From Glandiceps talaboti (lineage: Eukaryota > Hemichordata > Enteropneusta > Spengelidae), in the NCBI RefSeq assembly GCF_964340395.1, contig NC_135552.1:17686694-17746693 (forward strand): a DNA stretch of 60,000 nt. The letters run 5' to 3'. The notes under the pieces are model-generated. The model had not been told where the DNA came from and did no database searches. It saw only the letters and a list, made by a program, of their open reading frames with translations. The translations under genes were made by a program, and so were the position numbers. Of the stretch, positions 1 through 10,492 are shown piece by piece. Within the stretch, counting starts at the first letter, position 1; every line of letters begins with the position of its first letter.

Positions 1-867
1 TTCATGATTAATGGAGGGAGTAGCTAAAAACTGAGTTTCCAACTTTAATTAAAAATAGATAATGTGATATTAGGTTTTGTTACAGTCAGTACCCAGTACA
101 ATTACCAGATGTGTACCAACTAATCTTCACGTGCTAGTGAGATTTTTTCATGCACTAAAAATGAAATATTAATTTGATTTGAAAACGGCAAAAAAGTGGC
201 TTACAACAAAATATCATGGTATGATTCACTAACTGATACAAGAATGTTTTTTTTTTATTAATATGTATCATGCATATATCATATCATACATGATATCACA
301 CTATATCATATTTTAGATACTGTAGCACATATCATATTGCAACAAAAATAGAAAGCTTGCAAGTCTGCTTTTATCTTAGCAATGAAGTTTAATAATGTGA
401 TGTGGAGTAAAGTGCCTGGGAATGGATTGATGTTGAGTCTTAACTTTGTATTTCTCAAGGCCTTTACATTCATAAAGTACTGAGGCAAATTTGACTGTCA
501 TTGACATTCTAGAACCATGGGCTATAGTATATGAGAAATATAAACGTGGAATTTGGAAACAAACTATTGAACACTATTTTATGTAAATGGGTTCTTTTTT
601 CAGCAAGTAAAATTCTAAAATTAAATATTGTGTTTTTAATACGTAATTGATATATATTCACGATGGCTTAGATTGTAAAACCCTAAACCACTATTTTGTA
701 ATATGGGTGTATACAACATTCATGCCACGCTATAAGCTGGTGTAGAAGCCTGATATGGCTGAACAACACATTGACAACGTATCTTACAGTCCATGTACAT
801 CACCTAAAGTGTGTGAATCACAAAATATCACAATACAATCATGTCTATAAAACACAAAGTCACAAAC
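1..867 (-). other. UAP1 intron after coding exon 1
   Basis: This non-coding stretch continues from the UAP1 donor at 867/866 to the window edge. It is AT-rich, with a run of T at 246-256 and ATATCAT-rich sequence at 270-335. I see no second UAP1 exon and no convincing repeat element in it. Confidence 0.6.
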
Positions 868-1150
868 CTTCATCAGCCCAAACACCAATTTTCTTTGAAT
901 CTCTGGTAACTGAACCAAACTGTTCAGTTGGGATGTGTTCCATACGATCATCTACCAACTCTGTTTGTTGCATTACAGCAGTGGCTTTCTGAAAGTATCT
1001 ATTCACTTCTCCCAAATCTGTTCCTTTGATATCGTTATACAGAGACAGTTGTTCCTCTTCTGTCAAATCATCCCAGAATTTTAGAAGGTGTTGTTGGTTG
1101 TGTTCCTCCAACTCAGCTTTCAGACTGGCTACATCCATTTCTGTAGGCAT
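868..1150 (-). CDS. UAP1: UAP1 first coding exon (partial gene)
   Basis: This is the N-terminal exon of UDP-N-acetylhexosamine pyrophosphorylase, the cytosolic enzyme that makes UDP-GlcNAc (and UDP-GalNAc) from UTP and the hexosamine-1-phosphate. The 94 complete codons begin MPTEMDVASLKAELEEH and contain HLLKFWDDL, a FQKA block, RMEHIP and GSVTRD, which match the helical N-terminal region of animal UAP1 in order and spacing. The start is the ATG at 1150, ten bases inside an exon whose acceptor (TTTATTGCAG) ends at 1161. The donor is GAAG|GTTTGT at 867/866, so the exon ends in phase 1. The catalytic LxxGGxGTRLG segment should be in the next exon and is not in the 867 bases to the left, so most of the gene is off the window. 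Family assignment is strong; UAP1 versus UAP1L1 cannot be separated, but invertebrates normally have one gene. Confidence 0.9.
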
Positions 1151-1160
1151 CTTTTTCAAT
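1151..1160 (-). other. UAP1: UAP1 5'UTR part of the first coding exon
   Basis: Ten non-coding bases lie between the acceptor AG (1162-1161) and the ATG. An acceptor this close upstream of the start codon implies at least one non-coding exon further upstream (higher coordinates). Confidence 0.6.
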
Positions 1161-1189
1161 CTGCAATAAAATGAAATATCAAACTGATT

Positions 1190-1234
<45 letters not shown>

Positions 1235-1240
1235 GCAAGC
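1190..1240. repeat. (TCAA)n tetranucleotide microsatellite
   Basis: About eleven near-perfect TCAA units (GATT read on the gene strand) start roughly 30 bases upstream of the UAP1 acceptor, where the branch point would be expected. Length variation here could affect branch-point to acceptor geometry. Confidence 0.9.
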
Positions 1241-4203
1241 AATCATTCATGTCAATTATAAAGCACCAGTATCCAATATTATGCAAAGTTCAGAGGCGCT
1301 GGACAATTATGTATAATGTTGAAAGGTCTACTGATATCTTCCTAAAAGAGTAAGGGCTTTTGATGTATTTCCAGTGGCAAAGTGTTCCAGAGGCACAGTG
1401 CTGCATGTGAAAAGGCACACCTGCCAAATGAAACGACTCCGAGTCTACACTTGGGCTTGCAAATTAAACTACATATGTATATATGATTTTGTGTTTTGTA
1501 CTTTTCACATAATTGAAGACAGTGTTATACATAACCACTATAGCTATCAAGCAGACTCATATCTTTAGAACCAGTTACATTTACACCCCTTTGCAAAACA
1601 CTATCAAATTTGCATTTGTCAAACTTCCTTTTGCAGCTTGCTTTTTTCCTGTTCTCTGGGCCTGAGATTTGACTTTTCGTTGCAACTGAAATTCTCTGAG
1701 AGAACAACAAAGATGGGATATTAAATGGAATACATACATTTCTGATAGATTTAATTTCAGAATTCTCTCTCACCATGTATTGGATATCAGAAATGATTAA
1801 ACCATTCGAGTTCCAGAAAACAAATGTTTGTATTTGCATAAACAATACATTATAATGAAATTTTCACATTTCACATTTTCTTTATTTTAATGAAAGCATA
1901 CAAGACTTTTTTGGGAAAATATGTATTAATTTGCAGAATGGCATCAAAACTATCATTCCATAAATACTAGTTGGCTATACTATAATACAGTAAATTGTTA
2001 CTCAATAAGTTAAACTCAAAAATACGGCTACTGTTACTACTCTGGCTATGGGTGTACATATAGTATATATAATGGAGCAAGAGGTTTAAATAATTGAACT
2101 TTATTGACAGCATGTAAGTAAGCTGATAGTCTAGTTCCTAGTTACAATTTACACCTCCACTCACAGCCACGTTGGCATCCAGACAAGTAAGATGATATCT
2201 GGTATGACTCAGATACCTAAGATTTTATGGACTCAAAAGATTGGGGAGTGAATCTCAGTATCGCTGTGTTACATAGACACAAAGTATTCAGACAATGTAA
2301 TAAAGACAGGGTCCCATGAAGCTGTGTATCCAGAAGAAATATCTCTACATGTATGTGAGCTTAACCTTTACTACATCAATCTGCATGAAATGACGTGTAA
2401 AAAAAGTAACAAAATTATTGGATTAGGAATAGGGTATGTAGTCTTTTGACAAAAACTAACTTGTACTGCTTAAGTAAATATTTGCAACAAAAAAAGAGGA
2501 AAATTTTGTAGACACATGATCGACAATATAATTTTTTTAATGACTGTTCATATGATGCAATCTGACATTGATGATTGGGACTTGTCAGATTGTATGGATA
2601 CAGTAGATTAAGATAATGGATGTATTAGTGACACCACACTAGTAACACATCCATGTGTAAATGTAGGCCCACACTGACTTGAAAGCTTGAACTCCTGTTA
2701 TTGACAGAAAATGGTATGTAGAACATGGCAAGTCGTGTAGCTCTAAAATTAGTGGACAAACAGAGATACAGACACAAAGAATCAATGTAATGATTGACAT
2801 ACACAAAAAAAATATAATTCCATGACGCTTGGATATCATAATCAAGATAACCAGCAAACCTAGCGAGCAAGTCACGTAGTTTTGAAGCAGTCAACACACC
2901 ATGGTGACACTGGTAGATTAGCTACATGCAGTACTATATAATATATATCTACATCTATAGTCACAGGTGGTGTTTAAAGGTATGACAAAAAAAGTTGTGG
3001 CTGACCTACAAATGTATGATATCATGTGTGAACACGTTTTGGTTAACCACTTTTCAACTCCATTTACCACCATAGCTCACCATTGATACGTGTAAATTAG
3101 CCACCATTCACTGTTGTCATTGCAGCTATAGAATCTAGCTGAATTTTAAATCACTATACCAAAGACCTCGGAGTGAACATGCTTCATGTTAAACTTAAAG
3201 TATGCTGTGGTGTGGGAGGGTGAGGTTGCATTCTCGCAGCTTTCTTCTGTGACAATACAAAATATCCTCTTGACAGTGCACCTTGGACAATGCCGTAAAA
3301 GAGGCTGTGATCTACAACAATGTCTGTTGCTATTTTAGCTATGGGTCAGATAGAATTTTGTAATTTTTTTTATATCTGGGAAAGTGGGCAGTGACTTTTG
3401 CAAGACACTGTACAAAAGCAAACATGCTAGGCTAGATACAATGTGATAATAACTTATATTGTGATTTATGACTACACATAGTTGAAACAATCTGTACTAT
3501 ATTCAAACATTTTTTTAAAATAAAGCCAACAATGTCTGATACCTACCAGCAAGTATCTATATAATGACAGCAAACACTTCATTTATCATGGGGTCAGAAA
3601 AGTACACATTGCCATTGGTCATACCATATTCTGGATGATGCAATGGTATCCAAATATTTTCAAAAACTAATATTACTAATAATTTCATTATCTGAATGAG
3701 TAACAGGGAAGTACACACTACAATGTGTTATACTTACATGATGTTTCAGTAAGGAATATTACATTTCTGTAAAATACAATCATCAGGCTCAGGAATTTTT
3801 ATATCAATGTATTTCCTGCACTAATAATACAAATATTGTAATGCCAAGCATCTGCTTGCTCAAGAATGTTATGTCATGGATTTGAAAGGCTATATGTTAT
3901 TTGATCCAATTAATTTTCTTCAGCCACGAAGACAAGTCTGCGGATATATCAACAATTTCGACGTGGCACTTAATTGTTTATACTACAGTGAGTCCATGTC
4001 ATGGGTCAAAGTGTCAAGGGCTAAATTGTAAACTATTTGGAATTTACTGTATTGAACTTAGATTTGATCAGATGATCGTGTCTTCCAGGTTCAAACGTTT
4101 TTCAGTTTTTTGTTATGATCGATGTAAAATCGTGGCTTCGATATACATTACGTTCTTGGTGTATCATACCTTGCACGATCATGATCCCCTGTCACAACAA
4201 CAC
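1241..4203 (-). other. Presumed UAP1 5'UTR intron
   Basis: This is the interval between the inferred non-coding exon (donor at 4209/4208) and the first coding exon. It has no ORF with recognisable homology and no clear tandem or inverted repeat. It is AT-rich and looks like unique intron sequence. Confidence 0.4.
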
Positions 4204-4620
4204 ACTTACCCCGATTTAGCACGTAATAAATTGGAATAAATTCAAGTCTCAGAACTTGAACTAAACAAGGTTGGGAGGAACACACGACGCGACTGCCTTC
4301 ACTGAAGCCTACACGAGTCGACCGTTCGACAGGAAAACGTACAATGTAACGTACACCAGCGATCAATACGGTCGGCAACGTGTAATTTTCAAGGAATCGA
4401 TGGGTAGGGGTGTGACTCGATCTTTCTTGTAATAATATACAAATAATGCAGACGTACAGGACGCTACGGTACACACAGTGTCTGTGCCCCCGAGTTTATA
4501 ACGTTGAGATACGATGGCGTGTCGTTACTGCTGCTTCAGTGGAATTAAACCAGTATTTACGCAGCGATGAACCAATGATTTGTAAGTTGTACCTACCTAT
4601 GGGTTTACCTGCAACGACTA
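4204..4620 (-). promoter_or_regulatory. UAP1: Probable UAP1 non-coding first exon and promoter region
   Basis: On the minus strand two good donors occur in a locally GC- and CpG-richer block: TCGGG|GTAAGTGTG (cut between 4210 and 4209) and TTGCAG|GTAAAC (cut between 4609 and 4608). Either could close a non-coding first exon joined to the acceptor at 1161. The short ORFs here on both strands resemble nothing. The exon start cannot be fixed without transcript data. Confidence 0.35.
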
Positions 4621-4741
4621 CTTTCACAAAAACACAGAGGTTGGCTAGGCAAGCGGAATGAAGAACAATATACGGAAATCACTAACTTTACAGGATACTA
4701 TAGTACTAGGGCCAATGCGCATACGTACAGGGAGCACTTAT

Positions 4742-4751
4742 GTCACGTGAC
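4742..4751. promoter_or_regulatory. Palindromic E-box GTCACGTGAC
   Basis: This is a perfect 10-bp palindrome containing CACGTG with TCA-type flanks, the preferred site of USF/MITF/TFE-class bHLH-ZIP factors. It lies 130-550 bp upstream of the two candidate UAP1 first-exon donors, a suitable place for a proximal promoter element. Binding is inferred only. Confidence 0.4.
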
Positions 4752-5477
4752 TAGGGCTATTGTCTTTGCAACAGAACAGAGGGCGTCCTTTAGGACAACA
4801 GTGTAAACATAGATGAAAACATTTCGAGTCGTCTCAACACATGTTTAGACAAGGAAGTCAGTCGTTTCACTTTCACAACAATTGTACATTATGCCACTGG
4901 TGCACCAAATTTTCTTGCGCGAATGTTGAGTCTTCTTTGAAAACAAACTGCTTAATGGCATATTATTTTTTAATGTGATTTTGAATGTGATTTTTTTCAG
5001 CATTTCCTCTCTCGACCAAAACACAACTTGCAAGTCAGTTTACTCATTGCCATGGCAACTATCCAAGGATAACTTCAACCATTACATGTTGCTGGTTTTT
5101 TTTACTACTTTTTGATGACGTACCCTCCCAAACTGCAGCCTTTTTTTCTAAAGAGGGGTACATAAGTACTCTTTTAATTACTGACTTGTTGCACGATTTC
5201 CAGTAGTGCTGCTGTATCGTGTGAAAAATACCTGTTGTATCTTCTTGTGTGTGGGTTTTTACAAATTATTTATTGTGTTGGGGTGTAGACCATATATTCT
5301 GTATTTTATACCCTTTACTTCATTCAAATTAGATTTTGAAAATATATGATGCCTATCTCTTGAAAAATCCTTTTACGTAATACTCATAATCTTTTATCCT
5401 GATATTCTTTATTTCATTATATATGTATCAATTTTCTCACCAAATATAATTTTCAGCATTCTGCTTTCGACTGACTG
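4752..5477. other. Intergenic, no gene seen
   Basis: AT-rich sequence with T-runs (for example 5095-5115 and 5140-5150). No homologous ORF, tandem array or clear inverted repeat was found. Confidence 0.5.
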
Positions 5478-5570
5478 CTGTCCTCTTGGAATCACATCCT
5501 AACCAGGGATATATTACTGGAGATGTATGATGGATAGAAATGTTTTTGTATATTGAACACTAGAGGGCAG
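5478..5570. mobile_element. 93-bp non-autonomous element, copy 1
   Basis: It starts CTGTCCTCTTGG and ends ACACTAGAGGGCAG, so the two ends are short inverted repeats (CTGNCCTCT / AGAGGGCAG). A second copy of exactly the same length is at 6850-6942, sharing the TCACATCCT, GATAGAAATG and TTGAACACTAGAGGGCAG blocks. No coding capacity. The superfamily is unknown and no clear target duplication is visible. Confidence 0.6.
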
Positions 5571-6114
5571 CCTTGCAGATTTTGATCAATAATCTAGGAA
5601 TCAAAATATGAATCAAGAAAGGATTACGACTTGCATGGGTAGAAAAATGAACATGCATAAAAAGCGAATTCTGATATATTCTTTTGTTTTCATAATACGT
5701 TTAGCATCTTTCTTACACACGCAAATTCCCAACAAGCGTAACTCTAGATGTACTCCCGTGTACCTTTGCTGTTACTCACTTCTCTGGTACAATGATATAC
5801 CTCGAAAATTACCCACAATGAATCTATCTTGGCGAATTCTCCAGCAAGATAGCCAGCTTGTGCAATGCAATGTGAAACCATGGCACATGGTGAAACGTAA
5901 CACAAATATTCAAATTAGTGCATGTAAAACCGTAACAACAGTTTTCAACTACATGCAAACATCTAAATGATAAAAATGACACATGTATAATCACAAGTCA
6001 AGTAAAGTTTAGGTATTCCAACTGAGCATATCTATGTCTAGTAAACGGATGGGAGACAAGTAGAATAAATTACATAGACACAAATTACTCCAAATTCTCT
6101 GATTACCTACTACT

Positions 6115-6262
6115 CATTGTCAGACTCAAATAAGTTGCTCAGTGTGGGACACTAATTATATGCCCAGTGTCAGGCACAAACTTGTCACTCAGTGTTGGGC
6201 TCATATTAGATGCTCAGTGTCAGACTCAAATAAGTTGCTCAGTGTCGGACACAAATTACACA
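6115..6262. repeat. Short degenerate tandem repeat (about 30-37 bp units)
   Basis: About five units contain GCTCAGTGTNGGAC or CAGACTCAAATAAGTTG. The first and fourth units are nearly identical. Confidence 0.75.
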
Positions 6263-6359
6263 CGCAAATTCCCCAGGGTGTTTCACATAATGTTACCACT
6301 CTTGTATGCCACTAAACTATCTCTCTTTATGTAAACCAAAAATAAGCAGTCTTTCCCAT

Positions 6360-6800
6360 CACAACGTGGTGAATATTACAAGAGTATTTGCTGTCGTCTG
6401 ACAAAATGGACGTCGCCTGACCTCTGGACGGTTGTGCGACTTCTTGTCAGTATGTGACGTCAGGGAGGGCGGTATGTCGGCATGTCGGCAGACAAATTGC
6501 CCGTGTAACATCAAAAGTACTCTCGGTGATGTACACTGTGTACATCTAACATTAGAGCGGTGTAACTTTCGAAGTACTTCACCTACAGCCGGTACATCGA
6601 TGTACAATATTACTGTTACGTTAGCGTAACTCTCCCTTAGTGTTACATCGGAGTATGTACACTAGCGTTACATCGTCGAGGTCAAGCAATGCAGAAGAGG
6701 CATGCAGCATCAGTGTAGTTCTTCACCACTGTACCACCAGCAGAGAAGCCGTTGTTACACTAGCGTAACTCACCTCCAGCAGTACGTCGAGGGGGGAATT
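6360..6800. other. CpG-richer block with palindromic GTTAC motifs and a CRE
   Basis: This block is visibly richer in CpG than its surroundings. It contains a full CRE palindrome TGACGTCA at 6455-6462 and several GTTAC/GTAAC motifs, two arranged as inverted pairs (6615-6630 and 6754-6769). No gene is recognised. It could be an upstream regulatory region or a decayed element. Confidence 0.35.
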
Positions 6801-6849
6801 TGCATGTGTAACTTGCATGATTTTTTATCATGTCTTCAAACCATGTATG

Positions 6850-6942
6850 CTGCCCTCTTAAGTCACATCCTGACTAGAAATATACGAAGATAAAGACAGA
6901 CAAAAGATAGAAATGGCATTCATGTTGAACACTAGAGGGCAG
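6850..6942. mobile_element. 93-bp non-autonomous element, copy 2
   Basis: Same orientation and length as the copy at 5478. It begins CTGCCCTCTTAAGTCACATCC and ends CACTAGAGGGCAG, and its termini are better inverted repeats (CTGCCCTCT / AGAGGGCAG) than those of copy 1. Confidence 0.6.
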
Positions 6943-7488
6943 GCTTACTTATGCGCTAAATAAACTGCAGGCTGCTATGGTTTGACATGACAACTACAGT
7001 ACAAAAAAACTCATAAAAGTTGAGGATTTACAATCAATTTGAAGCAATTTAATACTCTAGGTTGCCAGGCTTGGAAATGTGAGATATGAATTATTCTGGT
7101 AAAGTGCAAAATTACCTGTGAGCTAAATGACATAACAGAATATTTGCATAAATGAATACACAAAAGTGATTATACAGAAGTCACCAAAATTTAAATGGCA
7201 AATATGATGATGGCAAATATGATGATCTCCATCATTTAGCTTATATTGAAATTCATAATTGCCAATATAGTTTGCTAAGAAAGAATAAAAATCCCCCCCC
7301 CCCCATGCAAGGGGACAAGTTGTAGCATACATCTCTCCTTCTCTTGTGGTGGGGATGGAAATAGACAAACCATTCCATGATGAGTAAAGATATATTGATC
7401 CCCTTTTCCTGTCTATTAGTTCATCTAAATCCAATCTGATCAAATCTGGTCAAGGACAATACTTCATTTGTTTTGTTTTATTGTATTT
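6943..7488. other. Intergenic, no gene seen
   Basis: Low-complexity AT-rich DNA with a C-run at about 7293-7304 and a small GATGATGGCAAATAT duplication near 7195-7225. The ORF on the minus strand here has no recognisable domain. Confidence 0.5.
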
Positions 7489-9792
7489 CTGACTACCATC
7501 CTTGTCATTACCTGACTACCATCCTTGTCATTACCTGACTACCATCCTTGTCATTACCTGACTACCATCCTTGTCATTACCTGACTACCATCCTTGTCAT
7601 TACCTGACTACCATCCTTGTCATTACCTGACTACCATCATTGTCAAGTTACCTGACTACCATCATTGTCTTTACCTGACTACCATCCTTGTCATTACCCA
7701 ACTGCCATCCTTGTTGTTACCTGACTACCATCCTTGTCATTACCTGACTACCATCCTTGTCATTACCTGACTGCCATCCTTGCCATTACCTGACTACCAT
7801 CCTTGTCATTACCTGACTACCATCCTTGTCATTACCTGACTACCATCCTTGTCATTACCTGACTACCATCATTGTCAAGTTACCTGACTACCATCAGTCA
7901 TTACCTGACTACCATCCTTGTCGTTACCTGACTACCATCAGTCATTACCTGACTACCATCCTTGTCATTACCTGACTACCATCATTGCCAAGTTACCTGA
8001 CTACCATCCTTGTCATTACCTGACTACCACCCTTGTCATTACCTGACTACCATCCTTGTCATTACCTGACTACCATCCTTGCCATTACCTGACTACCATC
8101 AGTCATTACCTGACTACCATCCTTGTCATTACCTGACTACCATCCTTGTCGTTACCTGACTACCATCCTTGTCGTTACCTGACTACCATCCTTGCCATTA
8201 CCTGACTACCATCCTTGTCATTACCTGACTACCATCCTTGTCATTACCTGACTACCATCCTTGTCATTACCTGACTACCATCCTTGTCATTACCTGACTA
8301 CCATCCTTGTCATTACCTGACTACCATCCTTGTCATTACCTGACTACCATCCTTACCATTACCTGACTACCATCCTTGTCGTTACCTGACTACCATCCTT
8401 GCCATTACCTGACTACCATCCTTGTCATTACCTGACTACCATCCTTGTCATTACCTGACTACCATCCTTACCATTACCTGACTACCATCCTTGTCATTAC
8501 CTGACTACCATCCTTGTCGTTACCTGACTACCATCCTTGTCGTTACCTGACTACCATCCTTGTCATTACCTGACTGCCATCATTGTCATTACCTGACTAC
8601 CATCCTTGTCATTACCTGACTACCATCAGTCATTACCTGACTACCATCCTTGTCATTACCTGACTACCATCATTGCCAAGTTACCTGACTACCATCAGTC
8701 ATTACCTGACTACCATCCTTGTCATTACCTGACTACCATCAGTCATTACCTGACTACCATCCTTGTCATTACCTGACTACCATCCTTTTCATTACCTGAC
8801 TACCTGGACTATTATTGTCTGGGACCTGACTGCCATCCTTGTCATTACCTGACTACCATCCTTGTCATTACCTGACTACCATCCTTGTCATTACCTGACT
8901 ACCACCCTTGTCATTACCTGACTACCACCCTTGTCATTACCTGACTACCACCCTTGCCGTTACCTGACTACCATCCTTGATATTACCTGACTGCCATCCT
9001 TGTCATTACCTGACTACCACCCTTGCCGTTACCTGACTACCATCCTTGATATTACCTGACTGCCATCCTTGTCATTACCTGACTGCCATCCTTGTCATTA
9101 CCTGACTGCCATCCTTGCCATTACCTGACTGCCATCCTTGTCATTACCTGACTACCATCCTTGTCATTACCTGACTACCACCCTTGTCATTACCTGACTA
9201 CCACCCTTGTCATTACCTGACTACCACCCTTGCCGTTACCTGACTACCATCCTTGATATTACCTGACTGCCATCCTTGTCATTACCTGACTGCCATCCTT
9301 GCCATTACCTGACTACCATCCTTGCCATTACCTGACTGCCATCCTTGTCATTACCTGACTACCATCCTTGTCATTACCTGACTGCCATCCTTGTCATTAC
9401 CTGACTGCCATCCTTGTCATTACCTGACTGCCATCCTTGTCATTACCTGACTGCCATCCTTGTCATTACCTGACTGCCATCCTTGTCATTACCTGACTGC
9501 CATCCTTGTCATTACCTGACTGCCATCCTTGTCATTACCTGACTGCCATCCTTGTCATTACCTGACTGCCATCCTTGTCATTACCTGACTGCCATCCTTG
9601 TCATTACCTGACTACCATCCTTGTCATTACCTGACTGCCATCCTTGTCATTACCTGACTGCCATCCTTGTCATTACCTGACTACCATCCTTGTCATTACC
9701 TGACTGCCATCCTTGTCATTACCTGACTACCATCCTTGTCATTACCTGACTACCATCCTTGTCATTACCTGACTACCATCCTTGTCATTACC
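7489..9792. repeat. 2.3-kb minisatellite, 23-bp unit, about 100 copies
   Basis: The unit contains CCTGACTACCATCC followed by TTGTCATTA. Variants have CTGCCATCC, GCCATTA, GTCGTTA, ATCAGTCATTA (shortened) and ATTGTCAAGTTA (lengthened). The TGCC variant dominates the right-hand third (about 9060-9720), suggesting recent local homogenisation. On the minus strand nearly every unit carries a donor-like CAG|GTAATG. It lies between the UAP1 promoter side and the 3' end of MTRF1L. It is not a CRISPR array: there are no unique spacers. Confidence 0.95.
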
Positions 9793-9815
9793 ATGGGTCT
9801 TAGCATTCATTTATG

Positions 9816-9869
9816 TTTATTTCAGACTCTACAAACACAAATGGTAGCTTCTTTCTTAGGACATTTATT
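9816..9869 (-). terminator. Candidate MTRF1L poly(A) signals
   Basis: Two AATAAA hexamers read on the minus strand lie about 255 bases (9869-9864) and 305 bases (9821-9816) downstream of the MTRF1L stop codon, just before the minisatellite. The 3' end is inferred, not shown. Confidence 0.45.
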
Positions 9870-10124
9870 TCAATTTGAAATAGTTTCTCAAAGGATAAAA
9901 GTACTGTAGGAACAGTGAGATTTACTGCTTACTCACATGTTGATTGAAGAGTGAAGATTCAGTTCAAATTTTTCTTGTGTTGCCTAACACTTGGAAGATT
10001 TCCCCATAAAAGAGAAATAGTTCACAACAACCAATTCTTTATGCATGCCTCAGAATTCACAAAAGGGGTTACTATTTTCATTTAAATAAATGTGATGTAA
10101 AAATGGCAAACTTAGACCAGTACA

Positions 10125-10492
10125 TTATTTGACACTATTGTTTTTTGATGTGTCTTCATTACTGTTTTCAATAGCTTCCATTAACATTTCAGTGTCATTG
10201 TATTGTAGTAAAGATTGCACCATGTCATCTAAGTCAGCGTCACCATTCAGAAATCCTTCAATGTTATACACAGATACACTAATTCTGTGATCAGTCACTC
10301 TATCCTGGTTAAAGTTATAAGTTCTGATTTTCTCTGATCTTGCTGATGTCCCGACTTGTAGTTTCCTGGATACGTTTTGCTGACTTTGTTGTTTCTCTAG
10401 TTGTTGGTTGTATATTCTAGCTTCCAACATCTTCATGGCCAATGCTTTGTTTTTGATCTGTGATTTCCCTTGTTGACACTCCACTGCTATTT
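10125..10492 (-). CDS. MTRF1L: MTRF1L last coding exon
   Basis: After the acceptor ATTACTTACAG it encodes [20 protein letters not shown], then [20 protein letters not shown] and DRVTDHRI. These are the conserved domain 3-4 blocks (CQQxxSQ.NK and R..KIRTYNFxQxRVTDHR). It ends at a stop codon at 10127-10125 after an acidic, Asn-rich tail. The open frame continues upstream to 10640, but that part is intron. Confidence 0.92.

Noticed and set aside
860-867. UAP1 reading frame continuing past 868
   Set aside because: The next codons give Gly-Leu-stop; GAAG|GTTTGT is a usable donor and family length demands further exons.
7489-9792. CRISPR-like array
   Set aside because: Continuous 23-bp tandem repeat with no unique spacers, in a eukaryotic genome.
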